A stretch of DNA of 64,000 nucleotides, taken from Tepidiforma thermophila. GTDB taxonomy: Bacteria; Chloroflexota; Dehalococcoidia; Tepidiformales; Tepidiformaceae. Below are positions 36,030 to 44,450 of this stretch, piece by piece (the first letter of the stretch is position 1; the number at the start of each line of letters is the position of its first letter). The stretch is taken from NCBI RefSeq assembly GCF_002563855.1, contig NZ_PDJQ01000001.1:1302001-1366000 (forward strand), in the 5' to 3' direction. The notes under the pieces are model-generated. The model did no database searches and was not told where the DNA came from. It was given only the letters and a program-made list of their open reading frames with translations. Both the position numbers and the translations under genes were made by a program.

Positions 36030-36470
36030 CTACTGGCCCTCCTCGATCGGCTTGAACCGGTAGGCAATATACGAATTGCCCTCTTTATCCTCCGAAACCT
36101 TTTCGGTGAACATCTTCACCCGCATGCCGAATCGCATGTTCTCCGGCTTCGGCTCGATCCCCACGATGTTCGTATTGACGCTGCCGCCCCCGTCCAGGTC
36201 GACCACCGCTGCGATGTACGGCACCTGAACGTACGGCGTCGCCTGGTGAATGATCGTCCAGACGTACACGCTGCCCGTGTCCGCCAGCCGAACCGTCTCG
36301 AACGGCCCGTCGCTGCTGCACACCCCGCAGAACAGCCGCGGCCCCACGTACTTCGTCCCGCACTTTTTGCAGACGGAGCCGTTCAGGTAATCCTGATCGC
36401 GGGTCTCACCGAGCGTCAGGTGTGGCACCAGTGGGCGAATCTCGCCCTGCGTTGCTGTCGCTTCTGCCAA
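36030..36470 (-). CDS. DUF35 OB-fold/zinc-ribbon partner protein (ChsH2-like)
   Basis: A 146-residue protein with a rubredoxin-like zinc ribbon (CKKCG at about 34-38, CGVC at about 48-51) followed by an OB fold (SVYVWTIIHQATPYVQVPYIAAVVDL ... GMRVKMFTEKV). Such proteins form complexes with SCP2-type thiolases or aldolases, as in actinobacterial steroid degradation and archaeal HMG-CoA synthesis. The start codon is TTG at 36468-36470 with AAGGAGGTCGAGGA before it; no ATG is better placed. It is the first gene of a two-gene unit with the thiolase and has a consensus promoter. Confidence 0.87.
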   Translation of the reverse strand: MAEATATQGEIRPLVPHLTLGETRDQDYLNGSVCKKCGTKYVGPRLFCGVCSSDGPFETVRLADTGSVYVWTIIHQATPYVQVPYIAAVVDLDGGGSVNTNIVGIEPKPENMRFGMRVKMFTEKVSEDKEGNSYIAYRFKPIEEGQ

Positions 36471-36554
36471 TCCTCGACCTCCTTCTTCTGCGCTGCCCGT
36501 GAGTCCTTCCGCTCACAGCGAACACGCCCCGGGGCCAGGGCCTCGCCGCACCGT

Positions 36555-36583
36555 ATTGTTCGCCTGCCGAAAAACGCTGTCAA
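36555..36583 (-). promoter_or_regulatory. Promoter of the DUF35-thiolase unit
   Basis: On the minus strand TTGACA (plus 36578-36583) and AACAAT (plus 36555-36560) are 17 bases apart. Transcription would begin near 36549, about 80 bases before the TTG start codon. It lies in the gap after mfd. Confidence 0.7.
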
Positions 36584-36590
36584 CGAAGCT

Positions 36591-39500
36591 TCACGAACTC
36601 CCCGCCGCCGCCCGCTCCCCGGCCGGCGCCATCGCCCGCAAAATCCGCACCAATAGCGGCATCCATCCCTCCCCCGCGCCCACCCGGTCCACCCGGACCT
36701 GCCGCGGACCTACCAGCACCGAGCGCAGCCCCAGCCGTTCCACCCGCGCCCGCAGCTCCGGCGTCGTCCCGCCCCGCACGTAGAGGTGGAACATCTGCTC
36801 ATCCGTCTTGATCGCTTCGACCCCCGCCCGCCGGGCAAGGTTGCGCACCAGCGCGACGTACAGCAGGTTCTCAACCGCCGGCGGCAGCGGCCCGAACCGG
36901 TCCCGCAGCTCGTCGTGCATCTCCGCCACCTGCTCCGCCGTCTGCAGGTTCGCCACCCGCTGGTAGATGTTCAGCCGCGCATGGACGTCGGCCACGTAGC
37001 TCTCCGGGATGTGCGCGCTCACCGGCAGGTCGACCACCGGCGCCGGCGGCTCCGGCTCCGCAGCCGGCGCGACAGCCTCGCCCATCCCCCGCTTGAGCGC
37101 CGCCACCGCCTCAGCCACTAGCTTCGTATACAGCTCGAACCCCACCTCCGCGATGTGCCCGCTCTGCTCCGTGCCAAGCACATTCCCGGCGCCCCGGATC
37201 TCCAGGTCGCGCAGCGCCAGCTGGAACCCCGCACCCAGGTCCGATGCCTCGAAAATCGCCTCCAGCCGCTTCTGCGCCGCCTCGCTCAGCACCCGGTCCC
37301 GGTCGTACAGCAGGTACGCATACGCCCGGTTCGCCGACCGCCCGACCCGCCCGCGCAGCTGGTACAGCTGGGCAAGCCCCAGCCGGTCCGCCTGGTCGAT
37401 GATGATCGTGTTCGCATTCGGGATGTCCAGCCCGCTCTCGATGATCGTCGTGCAGACCAGCACGTCATGCTCCCCTGCCTGGAACTCCAGCATCACACGC
37501 TCCAGCTGCTCCTCCGGCATCTGCCCGTGGCCGATCGCCACCCGCGCCTCCGGCACCAGCTCCCGCACCCGCCGCGCCACCCGCTCAATGTCCTGCACCC
37601 GGTTATGGACGAAGAACACCTGCCCGCCGCGCTGCAGTTCCCGCTCGATCGCCTCCCGCAGGATGGTGTCATCCCACGCGAGCACATATGTCCGGATCGG
37701 CTGCCGCTCCTCCGGCGGCGTCATGATCGTGCTCATGTCCCTGATGCCCACGAGCGACATCTGCAGCGTCCGCGGGATCGGCGTCGCCGAGAGCGTCAGC
37801 GTGTCCACCTCGGCCCGCATCTGGCGCAGCCGCTCCTTGTGGCTCACCCCGAACCGCTGCTCCTCGTCAATGATCACCAGCCCAAGGTCCTTGAACGCCA
37901 CGTCCTTCTGCAGCAGCCGGTGCGTCCCAATCACGATGTCTACCTCGCCCGCTGCCAGATCCTCCAGGATCCGTCGCTGCTCCTCCGCCGACCGGAACCG
38001 CGACAGCACCTCCACGCGCACCGGAAAGCCCGCCATCCGCTCCCGGAACGTCGCCCCGTGCTGCTCGGCCAGCACCGTCGTCGGCACCAGCACCGCCACC
38101 TGCTTCCCATCTATCACCGCCTTGAACGCCGCCCGGACCGCCACCTCCGTCTTCCCGTAGCCCACGTCCCCGCAGATCAGCCGATCCATCGGCCGGGCCC
38201 GCTCCATGTCCGCCTTCACCTCCGCAATCGCCGCCAGCTGGTCATTCGTCTCGACGTACGGGAACGACGCCTCCATCTCCATCTGCCACGGCGTATCCGG
38301 CTTGAACGCGTGCCCCGGCACGAGCTGCCGCTTCGCGTACAGCTCCAGCAGGTCGTGGGCCATCTCCACAACCGCCTGCTTCACCCGCCGCTTGGAACGC
38401 GCCCAGTCCTGCGTCCCCAGCCGCGTCAGCGCCGGCGGATGGTCGCTCGGGCCGACGTACCGGCTCAGCGCCTCCAGCTGGTCCGCCGGCACATACAGCC
38501 GGTCGCCCTCGGCGTACTGCAGCTCGAGGTACTCCCGCTCGACGCCGTCCATCGAGCGCCGCACCAGCCCCCCGTACCGCGCAATCCCGTGGTCGGCATG
38601 GACGACATAATCGCCGACCTCCAGCGTCTCCAGCAGGTCTGACTTCACCGCGTGGTGGGGGCGCGTCGGCTTCCGCCGCTTCCGGAATCCGAAGATCTCC
38701 GCATCGGTTAGCACTACCGTCCCGGCCGCCGTCACGATGCCGCCCGAAACCGCTGCCGGCACGAGCGTCACGCTCCCGCTCTCCGGCGCGCTTGCCAGCC
38801 TGCGCGTCTTCGCACAGGCGACGCCCTCCTCTTCGAGCACGTCAGCCAGCCGCAGCGCCTGCAGGGAGGCCGCCACCACCCGCCGCCCCTCCCGCCGCCA
38901 CGCCTCCGCCTGCTGCGCCACCACCCGCAGCTTCCCGCCGAACCCCGGCGCCGTGCTTACCGGCAGCTCGCGCGCACCCCGTTCCGATGTCCCAAACCGC
39001 TCCAGCACGTACGCTGCCCGCTCGAGCAGCCCGGCAGCCGCCGCCCCAGGCTCCGCCCGCAGGTCCGGAAGTCCCCGTGGAATCGCCCCGCGTGCCTCCA
39101 TTTCGGCCCGGGCCCGCCGCTCGTACTCCAGCGCCTGCTCGAGCGCCTGCCTCCCGTCCTCCGGGTCGATGACCACGACCAGCGCGCCCGGTCCGAGGTG
39201 GTCGAGCACTGTCGACGTATACAGCATCGGCTCGAGGAACTGGTGGTACTCCGTCCTGCCGCCGGCGGCCACCGCCTCCACCTGCTCGATCACCGCCTCC
39301 GACTCCGCCCCGGTCGCCTCCAGCCGCTCCGCGAGCGCGCGCGCGGCCGCCTTCCCCGCGCCCAGCGAGGTCGACACCGGCGGCACGAGGAGCACATCGA
39401 GCCGCCCCGCGCTCCGCTGCGTGGCGAGGTCGACCAGCCGGATGCTCTCCACGGTGTCGCCGAAGAACTCAATGCGCACCGGCCGCTCGAACCCGGCCGG

Positions 39501-40079
39501 GAAGATGTCGATCAGCCCGCCCCGCCGCGCCGCGGTCCCCGGCGCATCCGCCAGCGGCTCCATGGCATACCCGGCGGCCTCGAGCCACGCCGCCACCTCG
39601 CCCGGCTTCGCTGCCGCGCCAGCCTCCAGCCGGAGGTCCTCGGCTTCAGGGGCCGGCGGCGCTACGTGCTCCGTCACCCCGGCCCACGAGCCCGTCACGA
39701 TCGCCGGCGCATCACCGGCCAGCGCCCGCAGCGCCCGCGCCCGCTCGACGCCCGCCGAAGCGTCGTCCCGCACGAACTCATACGGCAGGGCGTCCCGCTG
39801 CGGCAGCCGCAGCACCGGGCGGTCGCTCAGCAGTTCGAGGTCGTCCGCAAGCGATTGCGCCGCCAGCGGCGTCGGCGCCACGACCAGCACCGGCCCCGGG
39901 TGACCACTCGCCAGCGCCGCCGCGATGTACGCGCGCGCCCCCTCCGGGACCGAAAGGCGCACGCTCCCCTCCCCGCGGCGGAGCAGCGGGGCCAGCTCCT
40001 CGGCGACCGCGGCCGTCACGCCCGCGAGTTCACCAGCCAGTGACGAACCCTCGGCGGCAGCTGCCGCCTCCACCTCCAC
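36591..40079 (-). CDS. mfd: Transcription-repair coupling factor Mfd
   Basis: A 1162-residue ATPase that removes stalled RNA polymerase and recruits UvrA. Order of parts: an N-terminal UvrB-like module (about 1-330), the RNA polymerase-interacting domain around residue 490 (GDYVVHADHGIARYGGL, YVPADQLEALSRYVG), the translocase with Walker A CGDVGYGKTEVAVRAA near residue 636 and DEEQRFGVSHKE near 735, HNRVQDIERV and GRVGRSANRAYAYLL, then the C-terminal UvrA-masking domain (LNIYQRVANLQTAEQ). Start GTG at 40079 or GTG at 40073; GGGAGGT spacing slightly favours the second. The printed window places it divergent from the CDF transporter. Confidence 0.96.
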   Translation of the reverse strand: MEVEAAAAAEGSSLAGELAGVTAAVAEELAPLLRRGEGSVRLSVPEGARAYIAAALASGHPGPVLVVAPTPLAAQSLADDLELLSDRPVLRLPQRDALPYEFVRDDASAGVERARALRALAGDAPAIVTGSWAGVTEHVAPPAPEAEDLRLEAGAAAKPGEVAAWLEAAGYAMEPLADAPGTAARRGGLIDIFPAGFERPVRIEFFGDTVESIRLVDLATQRSAGRLDVLLVPPVSTSLGAGKAAARALAERLEATGAESEAVIEQVEAVAAGGRTEYHQFLEPMLYTSTVLDHLGPGALVVVIDPEDGRQALEQALEYERRARAEMEARGAIPRGLPDLRAEPGAAAAGLLERAAYVLERFGTSERGARELPVSTAPGFGGKLRVVAQQAEAWRREGRRVVAASLQALRLADVLEEEGVACAKTRRLASAPESGSVTLVPAAVSGGIVTAAGTVVLTDAEIFGFRKRRKPTRPHHAVKSDLLETLEVGDYVVHADHGIARYGGLVRRSMDGVEREYLELQYAEGDRLYVPADQLEALSRYVGPSDHPPALTRLGTQDWARSKRRVKQAVVEMAHDLLELYAKRQLVPGHAFKPDTPWQMEMEASFPYVETNDQLAAIAEVKADMERARPMDRLICGDVGYGKTEVAVRAAFKAVIDGKQVAVLVPTTVLAEQHGATFRERMAGFPVRVEVLSRFRSAEEQRRILEDLAAGEVDIVIGTHRLLQKDVAFKDLGLVIIDEEQRFGVSHKERLRQMRAEVDTLTLSATPIPRTLQMSLVGIRDMSTIMTPPEERQPIRTYVLAWDDTILREAIERELQRGGQVFFVHNRVQDIERVARRVRELVPEARVAIGHGQMPEEQLERVMLEFQAGEHDVLVCTTIIESGLDIPNANTIIIDQADRLGLAQLYQLRGRVGRSANRAYAYLLYDRDRVLSEAAQKRLEAIFEASDLGAGFQLALRDLEIRGAGNVLGTEQSGHIAEVGFELYTKLVAEAVAALKRGMGEAVAPAAEPEPPAPVVDLPVSAHIPESYVADVHARLNIYQRVANLQTAEQVAEMHDELRDRFGPLPPAVENLLYVALVRNLARRAGVEAIKTDEQMFHLYVRGGTTPELRARVERLGLRSVLVGPRQVRVDRVGAGEGWMPLLVRILRAMAPAGERAAAGSS

Positions 40080-40159
40080 TCTACCTCCCGGTCGGCCGCC
40101 CGGCCATGCCGGCCTCGGCCGAGGCCAACCGGCGCCGCGGCCGGTGCTACCATGGGGTC

Positions 40160-41089
40160 GTGGCAGCCGCGCACACCAGCCGCCGGGCGCTCCTCCTCGG
40201 GCTCTCGCTCACCCTGCTCTTCGCCGCCGCACAGGCCGTGGTCGGCGTCGCCTTCGGCTCCATCGCCCTCGTCTCCGATGCCGGCCACATGCTCACCGAT
40301 GCCCTCGGGCTGGGCCTCGCCTTCGCTGCCGCGACCATCGCCGCGCGCCCGCCCGATGCCCGCCGCACCTTCGGCTATGCCCGCGCCGAGGTCCTCGCCG
40401 TCCCGCTCCACGTTGCCCTCCTCGCCGGGATCGCCGCCTTCATCATCTACGAGTCCCTTGGCCGGCTCGACGGCGCGCACGACATCCGCACCGGTCCGGT
40501 CCTCGCTACCGCCGTGGCCGGCCTCGCCGTCAACCTTCTTGTCCTCCGCATCCTCCATGGCCACAGCCACGACAACCTCAACATCCGCGGCGCCGCCCTC
40601 GAAGCGATGGCCGATGCCCTCGGCTCGGTCCTCGTCATCCTCTCCGCCGCCGCCATCGCCCTCGGCGCCACCCCTGCGCTCGATGCCATCGCGGCCCTCC
40701 TCATCGCGGCCCTAATCCTCCCCCGCGCCATCAGTCTCCTCCGGCAGGCAGCCGCCATCCTCCTCGAGAGTGCGCCTCCCGGCCTCGACCCCCGCGCCAT
40801 CGCCGAAGCCGCGCGCGATGTGCGCGGCGTGCTCGACCTCCACGACGTCCACGTCTGGAGCATCGCCCCCTCCTTCCCCGCCCTCAGCGCCCACGTCGAA
40901 CTCGCCGATGCCGGCTGCACCGAGCACGTCCTTACCGACCTCGCCGCACTCCTGCGCGAGCGGTTCGGCATCGTCCACGTCACCCTCCAGCCCGAGACCC
41001 CGGCGCTCCACCTCGCCATGGAATGTTGCTCCGCCCCCGACGCGGCCCTCTTCGACCCCGGCCACTCCCACGAACTCGCCCGCCGATGA
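40160..41089 (+). CDS. Cation diffusion facilitator (CDF) family transporter
   Basis: A 309-residue metal/proton antiporter that exports Zn2+ or related ions. Six membrane segments start with LLLGLSLTLLFAAAQAVVGV, and the metal-site helices show VSDAGHMLTDALGLGLAF (HxxxD) and LEAMADALGSVLVIL. A His-containing loop HGHSHDN lies between segments IV and V, and a cytoplasmic C-terminal domain covers about 205-290. Start GTG at 40160 is chosen because family similarity begins at HTSRRALL; an ATG at 40106 would add a Gly/Arg-rich stretch. Its stop overlaps the next gene by ATGA. Confidence 0.9.
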   Translation: MAAAHTSRRALLLGLSLTLLFAAAQAVVGVAFGSIALVSDAGHMLTDALGLGLAFAAATIAARPPDARRTFGYARAEVLAVPLHVALLAGIAAFIIYESLGRLDGAHDIRTGPVLATAVAGLAVNLLVLRILHGHSHDNLNIRGAALEAMADALGSVLVILSAAAIALGATPALDAIAALLIAALILPRAISLLRQAAAILLESAPPGLDPRAIAEAARDVRGVLDLHDVHVWSIAPSFPALSAHVELADAGCTEHVLTDLAALLRERFGIVHVTLQPETPALHLAMECCSAPDAALFDPGHSHELARR

Positions 41090-42759
41090 CCCGGCTCTCC
41101 CGCCGCGCGCTCCTCATCAGCGCCGGCTCGCTCGCCGGGGCCGGGGCTGTCGCCGGCGCGGTCGCAAAGTCGCGCCGGCGCCGCCCCGGAGCCCCGCCGC
41201 CCCGGCCCTCGGCCGCGCCGCCCGCCTCCGGCGCCACAGCCGCCACACCCGCCCATACGCCGCTTCCCCGCGGCGGCCGCCTGTCCATCGCTGCCCCGGC
41301 CAGCTTCGATTTCGACACCTTCGACGCTGCCCGCTCCGGCGAACCCTCCGTCGTCGAACTGCTCGGCCGGGCGCACGCCCGGCTCATTCAGTGGGCCGAC
41401 CCCGCCGCTGCGGTCCTCGGCCCCGACCTCGCCGCGGCCTGGGAGCAGCCCGACCCCCTTACCCTCGTCCTCCGTCTCGACCCCCGCGCCCGCTGGCACG
41501 ACGTCCCGCCCCTGGCCGGCCGCCCCGTGACGGCCGCCGAGGTGCAGGCCCACCTCGCACGGGTCATCGCCATCGCCCGCGCGGGCGATGCCCCCCGGGC
41601 GCATCGCTCCGCTGCCCTGCTCGACGTCGCCCGCGTCGAAACGCCCGGCCCCGCCGCCGTCCGCCTCGCCCTCGACCGCCCGTCCCCGCTCCTGCTCCCC
41701 GCCCTCGCCGGAGAATTCGCCCTCGTTCAGCCGCCGGACGTCCTCGAAGGCCCGTCGGCCCCCTCCGACCCGCTCGACCCATCTCTCCTCGCTGGATGCG
41801 GCCCGTGGGTCTTCGCCGGCTTCGATGGCCCCGCGGCCCGCTTCCGCGCCCACGCCTCCGGCCACCGTTCGCCCCTCCTCGATGAGCTGGCAATCAGCCC
41901 GCCGCTGAACGTCCTCGAACGCTACCGCGCCGGCGAACTCGACGAATTCCCCGCCATCGACCCCCGCGACGCCGCTGCCGCGCGCGCCCTCCCCGGCATT
42001 CAGGAGCTTCCCCGCTACCATCGAGAACTCGTCCTCTCCACCTTCACCATCGCCGGGCCGCCGTGGTCCGACCCCCGCCTCGTCGAGGCCGTCTCGGCTG
42101 CGCTCAACCGCGGCTGGCTCACTCAAGCGCTTTTCGCCGGGCGAGCCAGCCCCTCCGGTCCTCTTCCCCCATGCTGCACCGCTGCACTTCAGCCCTCCGG
42201 CCTCGCGCCCTTCCCCGGCTACGCCGCCGACCCCGCTGCTGATGCCCGGGCCGCCCGCGAGCGCTGGGAGGCAGCCGGCGGGCCGTCGCTGGGCACCGTC
42301 ACGGTCGACATCCCCTCCATCTTCGACCCCCGCTATGCCGCCAGCGCCATCGTCATCACCCGCCTGAACGACGTGCTCGGGCCGCAGTTCCGCCCCGCAA
42401 TCGAGACCTACACCACCATCGCCCGCCGCGTGCAGGAGGGTGCCTACGGCAACGGCCGCGCCGCCTTCTGGTTCGGCTGGAGCCCGCCGCTCCCCTCCCC
42501 CGACCCGCGCGAACTCCTCCTCCACCTCTACGGCCACGCCCTGGCTCTCGCCGAGCGCTCGAACCTCCTGGCAGCCGACCCCGCCGACTCCGCCGCCTTC
42601 GCCGGGCTCCAGCAGGCCATCCTCCGCGGCGGCTTCCGCGGCGTCGTCCCCTGGGTCCAGCAGGTCGGCGAAACCTTCCGTCGGCCCGGCACCGTCGGCC
42701 CCGTCCCATCCCCGTTCTGGGATGGCTACCGCGACGTTCAGCGCTACCGGCTCCCCTGA
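41086..42759 (+). CDS. Tat-exported substrate-binding protein (SBP_bac_5-like), no partner permease here
   Basis: A 557-residue protein with a twin-arginine signal (LSRRALLISAGSLAGAGAVAG, residues 4-24), a Pro/Ala-rich linker and a solute-binding fold. The recognisable parts are RLSIAAPASFDFDTFDAA, WEQPDPLTLVLRLDPRARWHD, GPWVFAGFDGPAARFRAH and a C-terminal SDAAF-like segment ending FWDGYRDVQRYRLP. This matches family 5 peptide/nickel-binding proteins, although the sequence is divergent. No ABC permease or ATPase is adjacent, so it may be an orphan or share permeases encoded elsewhere. It is coupled to the CDF gene by ATGA, hinting at a metal-related ligand. Confidence 0.78.
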   Translation: MTRLSRRALLISAGSLAGAGAVAGAVAKSRRRRPGAPPPRPSAAPPASGATAATPAHTPLPRGGRLSIAAPASFDFDTFDAARSGEPSVVELLGRAHARLIQWADPAAAVLGPDLAAAWEQPDPLTLVLRLDPRARWHDVPPLAGRPVTAAEVQAHLARVIAIARAGDAPRAHRSAALLDVARVETPGPAAVRLALDRPSPLLLPALAGEFALVQPPDVLEGPSAPSDPLDPSLLAGCGPWVFAGFDGPAARFRAHASGHRSPLLDELAISPPLNVLERYRAGELDEFPAIDPRDAAAARALPGIQELPRYHRELVLSTFTIAGPPWSDPRLVEAVSAALNRGWLTQALFAGRASPSGPLPPCCTAALQPSGLAPFPGYAADPAADARAARERWEAAGGPSLGTVTVDIPSIFDPRYAASAIVITRLNDVLGPQFRPAIETYTTIARRVQEGAYGNGRAAFWFGWSPPLPSPDPRELLLHLYGHALALAERSNLLAADPADSAAFAGLQQAILRGGFRGVVPWVQQVGETFRRPGTVGPVPSPFWDGYRDVQRYRLP

Positions 42760-42810
42760 AGCTCCGCCGCGGTTCCCCGTCGACGGCTGCCCGGTGATAC
42801 TGGGGTACGG

Positions 42811-43911
42811 ATGGACCTCCTTTCCCTGCTGACGTTCGTCGCCGGCATCGCCATGCTCATCGTCGGCGCCGAAGGACTCGTGCGTGGCGCCGGCCACCTC
42901 GCCGTCGCCATGGGAATTTCGCCCCTCGTTGTCGGCCTCACCGTCGTTGCCTTCGGCACCAGCTCCCCCGAGCTCGCTGTCAGCGTCTCCTCCTCCCTCG
43001 GCGGTACGCCTGACCTGGCAATCGGCAACGTCGTCGGCAGCAACATCTTCAACATCCTCGTCATCCTCGGCGCCTCCGCCCTCGCTGCACCGCTCATCGT
43101 CCACCAGCAGCTCGTCCGCTTCGAAGTCCCGCTCATGATCGCCGTCTCGTTCATCGTCATGCTCTTCGCCCTCGATGGCAGCATCCAGCGGTACGAAGGC
43201 GCCCTCCTCTTCGCCGGCGTCGTGGCCTACACCTGGTGGGCCATCCGGAAGAGCCGCAACGAGTCACGGGAGGTCCAGGACGAATACGAAGCCGAAATCG
43301 GGCGCCGCCCCGTCACGCCGCGCACCGTTGCGCTCGACATCGTCCTCGTCGTCGCCGGCTTCGGGCTGCTCGTCCTTGGCTCCGAATGGTTCACCGCCGG
43401 CGCCGTCGACATCGCTGAAGCCCTTGGCGTGAGCGAACTGGTCATCGGCCTCACGATCGTCGCCGCCGGCACCTCCATGCCCGAGCTCGCAACCTCCGTC
43501 GTCGCAGCCGCCCGCGGCGAGCGCGACATCGCCGTCGGCAACGCCGTCGGCAGCAACCTGTTCAACCTCATGGCGGTGCTCGGCGCTACCGCAACGGTGT
43601 CCTCTGGCGGCATCCCCGTCGCCGATTCCGCCGCCAGCTTCGACCTCCCCGTCATGACCGCCGTCGCGGTCGCCGCCCTCCCCATCTTCTTCACCGGCTA
43701 CATCATTACCCGCGCCAACGGCGCGCTCCTCCTCGGCCTCTACGCCGCCTACGCCCTCTACCTCTTCCTCGACGCCAGCGGCCACGACGCCCTCGACACC
43801 TACAGCCTCGTCATGCTCGGGGTCATCCTCCCCATCATTACCGCAGGAACGCTCGTCCTCGCCCTCCGCTACTACCTCCGCGAACGGAAACGCCAAAACG
43901 CCGGGGCCTGA
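42811..43911 (+). CDS. Calcium/sodium antiporter (CaCA family, YrbG-like)
   Basis: A 366-residue membrane exchanger with the paired alpha-repeats of the family. The first repeat has VGLTVVAFGTSSPELAVS and GNVVGSNIFNILVIL; the second has IGLTIVAAGTSMPELATS and GNAVGSNLFNLMAVLG. The PELA and GNxxGSN motifs carry the ion-binding Glu and Asn. About ten hydrophobic segments are present, with a charged loop (RNESREVQDEYEAEIGRRP) between the halves. A palindromic hairpin overlaps its stop codon. Confidence 0.93.
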   Translation: MDLLSLLTFVAGIAMLIVGAEGLVRGAGHLAVAMGISPLVVGLTVVAFGTSSPELAVSVSSSLGGTPDLAIGNVVGSNIFNILVILGASALAAPLIVHQQLVRFEVPLMIAVSFIVMLFALDGSIQRYEGALLFAGVVAYTWWAIRKSRNESREVQDEYEAEIGRRPVTPRTVALDIVLVVAGFGLLVLGSEWFTAGAVDIAEALGVSELVIGLTIVAAGTSMPELATSVVAAARGERDIAVGNAVGSNLFNLMAVLGATATVSSGGIPVADSAASFDLPVMTAVAVAALPIFFTGYIITRANGALLLGLYAAYALYLFLDASGHDALDTYSLVMLGVILPIITAGTLVLALRYYLRERKRQNAGA

Positions 43912-43920
43912 GCCCCGGCG
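43899..43920. terminator. Hairpin across the stop codon of the CaCA gene
   Basis: CGCCGGGGC (43899-43907), loop CTGA containing the stop, GCCCCGGCG (43912-43920). A 9-bp stem between convergent genes, with a GTTCGTT run soon after. Confidence 0.5.
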
Positions 43921-43950
43921 GCCGTTCGTTGACCGTCTCGCAGCGTGGCG

Positions 43951-44376
43951 CTACGGGACCTCGACGACCTCCAGCCCCCACACCGGCCGGAACCGCCACG
44001 TCCGGATGCCCGCCACCGAAATCTTGTGCTTCTTCAGCAGCTTCTTCGTCTCCGGCACCATGCCGACCGGCACGTACAGGTAGAGCGGCCCAATCTTCGA
44101 CATCGGCAGCCAGTCCTGCACCGCCGATTCATCGTTCACCGTGTCCGGCATCTCCACTTCCGCCATCATCCGCAGGAAGAGGCCCGGCTTGTGCACCACC
44201 ACGATGTCCGGCACCAGCTCACGGCCGTTCGCCTCGCCCACCGAAAGCCGCGGCGTCGGCACATTCACGATCGTCTCGTAGTCCGGGAACTCATCGTTCG
44301 GATACGGGAACTTGACCTTCGCAATCTCCGCCACCGTCCCCTGGTGGCGCAGCCGGCTGAGCTCCTTGACGGTCAC
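43951..44376 (-). CDS. Uncharacterised protein, possible PD-(D/E)XK fold
   Basis: A 141-residue soluble protein I cannot assign. It opens VTVKELSRLRHQGTVAEIAK, has PDYETIVNVPTPRLSV and then PDIVVVHKPGLFLRMMAEVEM, followed by YLYVPVGMVPETKKLLKKHKI and a C-terminal strand-rich end. The PD ... (E)VE spacing and the downstream Lys-rich helix resemble restriction-endonuclease-like folds, which is a weak inference. GTG at 44376 is chosen because GGAGG lies about 10 bases upstream; longer frames overlap pckA and look non-coding. It lies between pckA and the CaCA gene with no partner methylase, so restriction activity is not implied. Confidence 0.55.
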   Translation of the reverse strand: MTVKELSRLRHQGTVAEIAKVKFPYPNDEFPDYETIVNVPTPRLSVGEANGRELVPDIVVVHKPGLFLRMMAEVEMPDTVNDESAVQDWLPMSKIGPLYLYVPVGMVPETKKLLKKHKISVAGIRTWRFRPVWGLEVVEVP

Positions 44377-44450
44377 GCGATACCGACCTCCGCTGTGGCG
44401 CTGCCTCGATTCTACGGAGGCTCCCTCCCTCGGTCGAACCGCCCCGCCGC

